From assembly GCF_005222485.1 (NCBI RefSeq), contig NZ_CP029078.1:6318501-6382500 (forward strand): a stretch of 64,000 nt of DNA, in the 5' to 3' direction. The notes beneath the pieces were generated by a model. That model was given only the letters and a program-made list of their open reading frames with translations. It was not told where the DNA came from and did no database searches. Position numbers and translations under genes: made by a program. This document shows positions 61,582 to 64,000 of this stretch, in pieces. Within the stretch, counting starts at the first letter, position 1, and each line of letters opens with the position of its first letter. The stretch is from Streptomyces griseoviridis. GTDB taxonomy: Bacteria > Actinomycetota > Actinomycetes > Streptomycetales > Streptomycetaceae.

Positions 61582-61942
61582 CGAGGTGGCTCCTCTCGGG
61601 GGTCGGACGACGGGTGATCGAAAGAGCGGCCGTCATCAGGACAGACGAGCGGAGGACCCAGAAGGTGCCCGGATTCCCGTAATTAGCGGAAGTTTCCGCG
61701 TTGCCGCCGTTCGCCCCCCTGTGCGCCCCCTCGACACTCCCACGGCGTGTCGGGGCACAGATGTACGGAGCGGCAGCGTGAGGTGTCCGTATTGCGGCAT
61801 TTAGAGAAGTTCATCTAGCCTGATCAAAGGGACCCGGTACTGCTTGAACCCCCGAGCAGGCAGTACCGGGCTCCTCCTTTGTCCTGACTTGCCCGCACCC
61901 CAAGGGCAGACCCCGCATTGAGCAGCGAGTAGCGTGTTACCC
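61582..61942. other. Gene-free region upstream of dapA with hairpin
   Basis: No gene, and in particular no thyX, in about 360 bp. From 61825 to 61882 a hairpin has a perfect 11-bp inner stem (61833-61843 and 61860-61870, CCCGGTACTGC and its complement). An outer CAAAGG/CCTTTG pair and a T-rich 3' edge complete it. It may be a terminator for an upstream transcript or a leader element of dapA. A possible -10 (TAGCGT at 61930-61935) lies eight bases from the dapA ATG. Confidence 0.6.
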
Positions 61943-62842
61943 ATGGCTCCGACCTCCACTCCGCAGACCCCCTTCGGGAGGGTCCTCACCGCCATGGTCA
62001 CGCCGTTCACGGCGGACGGCGCACTCGACCTCGACGGCGCGCAGCGGCTCGCCGCCCACCTGGTGGACGCAGGCAACGACGGCCTGGTGATCAACGGCAC
62101 CACGGGCGAGTCCCCCACCACCAGCGACGCGGAGAAAAGGGACCTGGTCCGAGCCGTACTCGAGGCGGTCGGCGACCGCGCCCACGTCGTCGCGGGGGTC
62201 GGCACCAACAGCACCCACCACAGCGTCGAGCTGGCCCGCGCCGCCGAGGAGGCGGGCGTCCACGGCCTCCTCGTCGTCACGCCGTACTACAACAAGCCCC
62301 CGCAGGAGGGCCTGTACCGGCACTTCACCGCCATCGCCGACGCGGCGGGGCTGCCGGTCATGCTCTACGACATCCCCGGCCGCAGCGGCGTCCCCATCAA
62401 CACGGAGACGCTCGTCCGCCTGGCGGAGCACCCGCGGATCGTCGCCAACAAGGACGCCAAGGGCGACCTCGGCCGGGCGAGCTGGGCCATCGCGCGCTCC
62501 GGCCTCGCCTGGTACTCGGGCGACGACATGCTGAACCTGCCCCTCCTGTCGGTGGGCGCGGTCGGCTTCGTCTCGGTCGTCGGCCATGTCGTCACCCCGG
62601 ACCTGCGCGCCCTCGTCGACGCCTTCACCTCGGGTGACGTGCAGAAGGCCACCGAGATCCACCAGAAGCTGCTCCCGGTCTACACCGGCATGTTCCGCAC
62701 CCAGGGCGTCATGACCGCCAAGGCCGCGCTCGACCTCCAGGGGCTGCCCGCGGGTCCGCTGCGCGCCCCCATGGTCGAATGCTCGCCCGAGGAGATCGCC
62801 CAGCTCAAGATCGATCTTGCGGCCGGCGGGGTACAGCTCTGA
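61943..62842 (+). CDS. dapA: 4-hydroxy-tetrahydrodipicolinate synthase
   Basis: Condenses pyruvate and aspartate semialdehyde at the entry to lysine/DAP synthesis. The 299-residue barrel has GLVINGTTGESPTTSDAEK, VTPYYNKPPQEGLYRHF (Tyr region) and IVANKDAKGDL, whose first Lys is the expected Schiff base. ATG 61943 is chosen; a GTG three codons upstream is possible. The ribosome-binding site is weak and the transcript may be leaderless. RNase J follows, as in mycobacteria. Confidence 0.94.
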   Translation: MAPTSTPQTPFGRVLTAMVTPFTADGALDLDGAQRLAAHLVDAGNDGLVINGTTGESPTTSDAEKRDLVRAVLEAVGDRAHVVAGVGTNSTHHSVELARAAEEAGVHGLLVVTPYYNKPPQEGLYRHFTAIADAAGLPVMLYDIPGRSGVPINTETLVRLAEHPRIVANKDAKGDLGRASWAIARSGLAWYSGDDMLNLPLLSVGAVGFVSVVGHVVTPDLRALVDAFTSGDVQKATEIHQKLLPVYTGMFRTQGVMTAKAALDLQGLPAGPLRAPMVECSPEEIAQLKIDLAAGGVQL

Positions 62843-62965
62843 CAACGGACTTCACAACTGAATAAGCAGGCCACCGGTGCCTGCGTCCCACACAACTGCT
62901 CATGCACGAACGTCACGCGCGCCACGTGCCCACCGGTACGTGGCGTGTGTGGTGAGGAGAGTCTT

Positions 62966-64000
62966 TTGAGTCATCCGCATCCTGAGCTCGGCTCGCCCCC
63001 GCCGCTCCCGAAGGGCGGCCTCCGGGTCACCCCGCTCGGCGGCCTGGGCGAGATCGGCCGCAACATGACGGTCTTCGAGTACGGAGGCCGCCTGCTGATC
63101 GTCGACTGCGGAGTGCTCTTCCCCGAGGAGGAGCAGCCCGGAATCGACCTGATCCTGCCGGACTTCTCGTCCATCCGGGACCGCCTCGACGACATCGACG
63201 GCATCGTCCTGACCCATGGCCACGAGGACCACATCGGCGGCGTCCCCTTCCTCCTCCGCGAGAAGCCGGACATCCCGCTGATCGGCTCCAAGCTGACCCT
63301 CGCCCTCATCGAGGCGAAGCTCCAGGAGCACCGCATCCGCCCCTACACCCTCGAGGTGGTCGAGGGGAACCGGGAGCGCGTCGGACCGTTCGACTGCGAG
63401 TTCATCGCCGTCAACCACTCCATCCCGGACGCCCTCGCGGTCGCCATCCGCACCCCGGCCGGCATGGTCGTGCACACCGGCGACTTCAAGATGGACCAGT
63501 TGCCGCTGGACAACCGCCTCACGGACCTGCACGCGTTCGCGCGGCTCAGCGAGGAGGGCATCGACCTGCTCCTCGCCGACTCGACGAACGCCGAGGTCCC
63601 GGGGTTCGTGCCGCCCGAGCGGGACATCTCCAACGTCCTGCGCCAGGTCTTCGGCAGCGCCCGCAAGCGGATCATCGTGGCGAGCTTCGCCAGCCACGTC
63701 CACCGCATCCAGCAGATCCTGGACGCGGCCCACGAGTACGGCCGGCGGGTGGCCTTCGTCGGCCGTTCGATGGTCCGCAACATGGGCATCGCCCGCGACC
63801 TCGGCTATCTGAAGGTCCCGCCCGGCCTGGTGGTCGACGTGAAGACCCTCGACGACCTGCCGGACCACGAGGTGGTGCTGGTCTGCACGGGTTCGCAGGG
63901 CGAGCCGATGGCCGCGCTCTCCCGCATGGCCAACCGGGACCACCAGATCCGCATCGTCGACGGCGACACGGTGATCCTGGCGTCGTCCCTGATCCCGGGC
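62966..64000 (+). CDS. rnj: Ribonuclease J, 5' portion
   Basis: The first 345 codons of a metallo-beta-lactamase/beta-CASP nuclease; the window ends inside it. The zinc motif is VLTHGHEDHIGG, with later ligands in NHSIPDALA and VVHTGDFKMD. The beta-CASP part includes LLADSTNAEVPG and VCTGSQGEPMAALSRMA. RNase J has 5'-3' exonuclease and endonuclease activity in mRNA decay. TTG 62966 is used because GAGGAGA lies six bases upstream and no ATG occurs before residue 35. Confidence 0.94.
   Translation, partial: MSHPHPELGSPPPLPKGGLRVTPLGGLGEIGRNMTVFEYGGRLLIVDCGVLFPEEEQPGIDLILPDFSSIRDRLDDIDGIVLTHGHEDHIGGVPFLLREKPDIPLIGSKLTLALIEAKLQEHRIRPYTLEVVEGNRERVGPFDCEFIAVNHSIPDALAVAIRTPAGMVVHTGDFKMDQLPLDNRLTDLHAFARLSEEGIDLLLADSTNAEVPGFVPPERDISNVLRQVFGSARKRIIVASFASHVHRIQQILDAAHEYGRRVAFVGRSMVRNMGIARDLGYLKVPPGLVVDVKTLDDLPDHEVVLVCTGSQGEPMAALSRMANRDHQIRIVDGDTVILASSLIPG

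Noticed and set aside
61825..61882. Hairpin considered as a tRNA gene
   Set aside because: No cloverleaf, no T-loop motif and no CCA-end pattern; only one long stem is present.

Overview
The window is chromosomal DNA from a Streptomyces-like actinomycete. The evidence is very high GC, frequent GTG starts and 4-base ATGA/GTGA gene overlaps, a long Gly/Pro-rich IF2 amino terminus, actinobacterial families (DUF397, DUF4439, DUF4081-GNAT, PucR), and gene order resembling the S. coelicolor region from a chitinase and gabT through dxr, ispG, proS, nusA, infB, truB, ribF, rpsO, pnp, dapB and dapA to RNase J (recalled synteny, not computed). No rRNA, tRNA, CRISPR array or insertion sequence was found.

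Layout. (1) 1-8950: end of a GH18 chitinase, a PAP2 phosphatase, then an amine/GABA catabolism group: gabT (-), a membrane-anchored VirD4/TraG-like ATPase, a PucR regulator and an aldehyde dehydrogenase. About 780 bp of GC-rich repeats separate the ATPase from the regulator. (2) 8971-24217: a self-contained glycan utilisation locus. It has a GH3 enzyme (-); an operon of a Tat lipoprotein sugar-binding protein, two permeases, GH42, GH95 and a secreted GH12; then convergent GH31 and a LacI regulator. Copies of the palindrome TCGAAGCGCTTCGA lie before the GH3, the transporter operon and the lacI gene. The enzyme set matches the linkages of fucogalacto-xyloglucan, so I read it as a xyloglucan utilisation locus: outside cleavage by GH12, import, and inside removal of fucose (GH95), galactose (GH42), xylose (GH31) and backbone glucose (GH3). 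No transporter ATPase is present; Streptomyces sugar importers commonly share MsiK. (3) 24466-33327: acyl-CoA dehydrogenase, a lamin-tail secreted protein, the isoprenoid genes dxr and ispG flanking a site-2 protease, and two GNAT acetyltransferases separated by tandem repeats.

(4) 33401-49781: proS, an apparent aminoglycoside-kinase-like pseudokinase, a ferritin-like protein and a lipoprotein, then the translation operon rimP-nusA-ylxR-infB-DUF503-rbfA-truB. A 1218-residue protein joining a degenerate trypsin-like domain to a P-loop NTPase follows, then ribF. (5) 49892-64000: a 1385-residue EspI-like MinD/ParA protein with no type VII secretion genes beside it, DUF397, rpsO-pnp, an M16 protease, dapB, small membrane proteins, dapA and the 5' part of RNase J. 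thyX, often next to dapA in actinobacteria, is absent here.

Functions are inferred from motifs visible in the translations; no database search was run.
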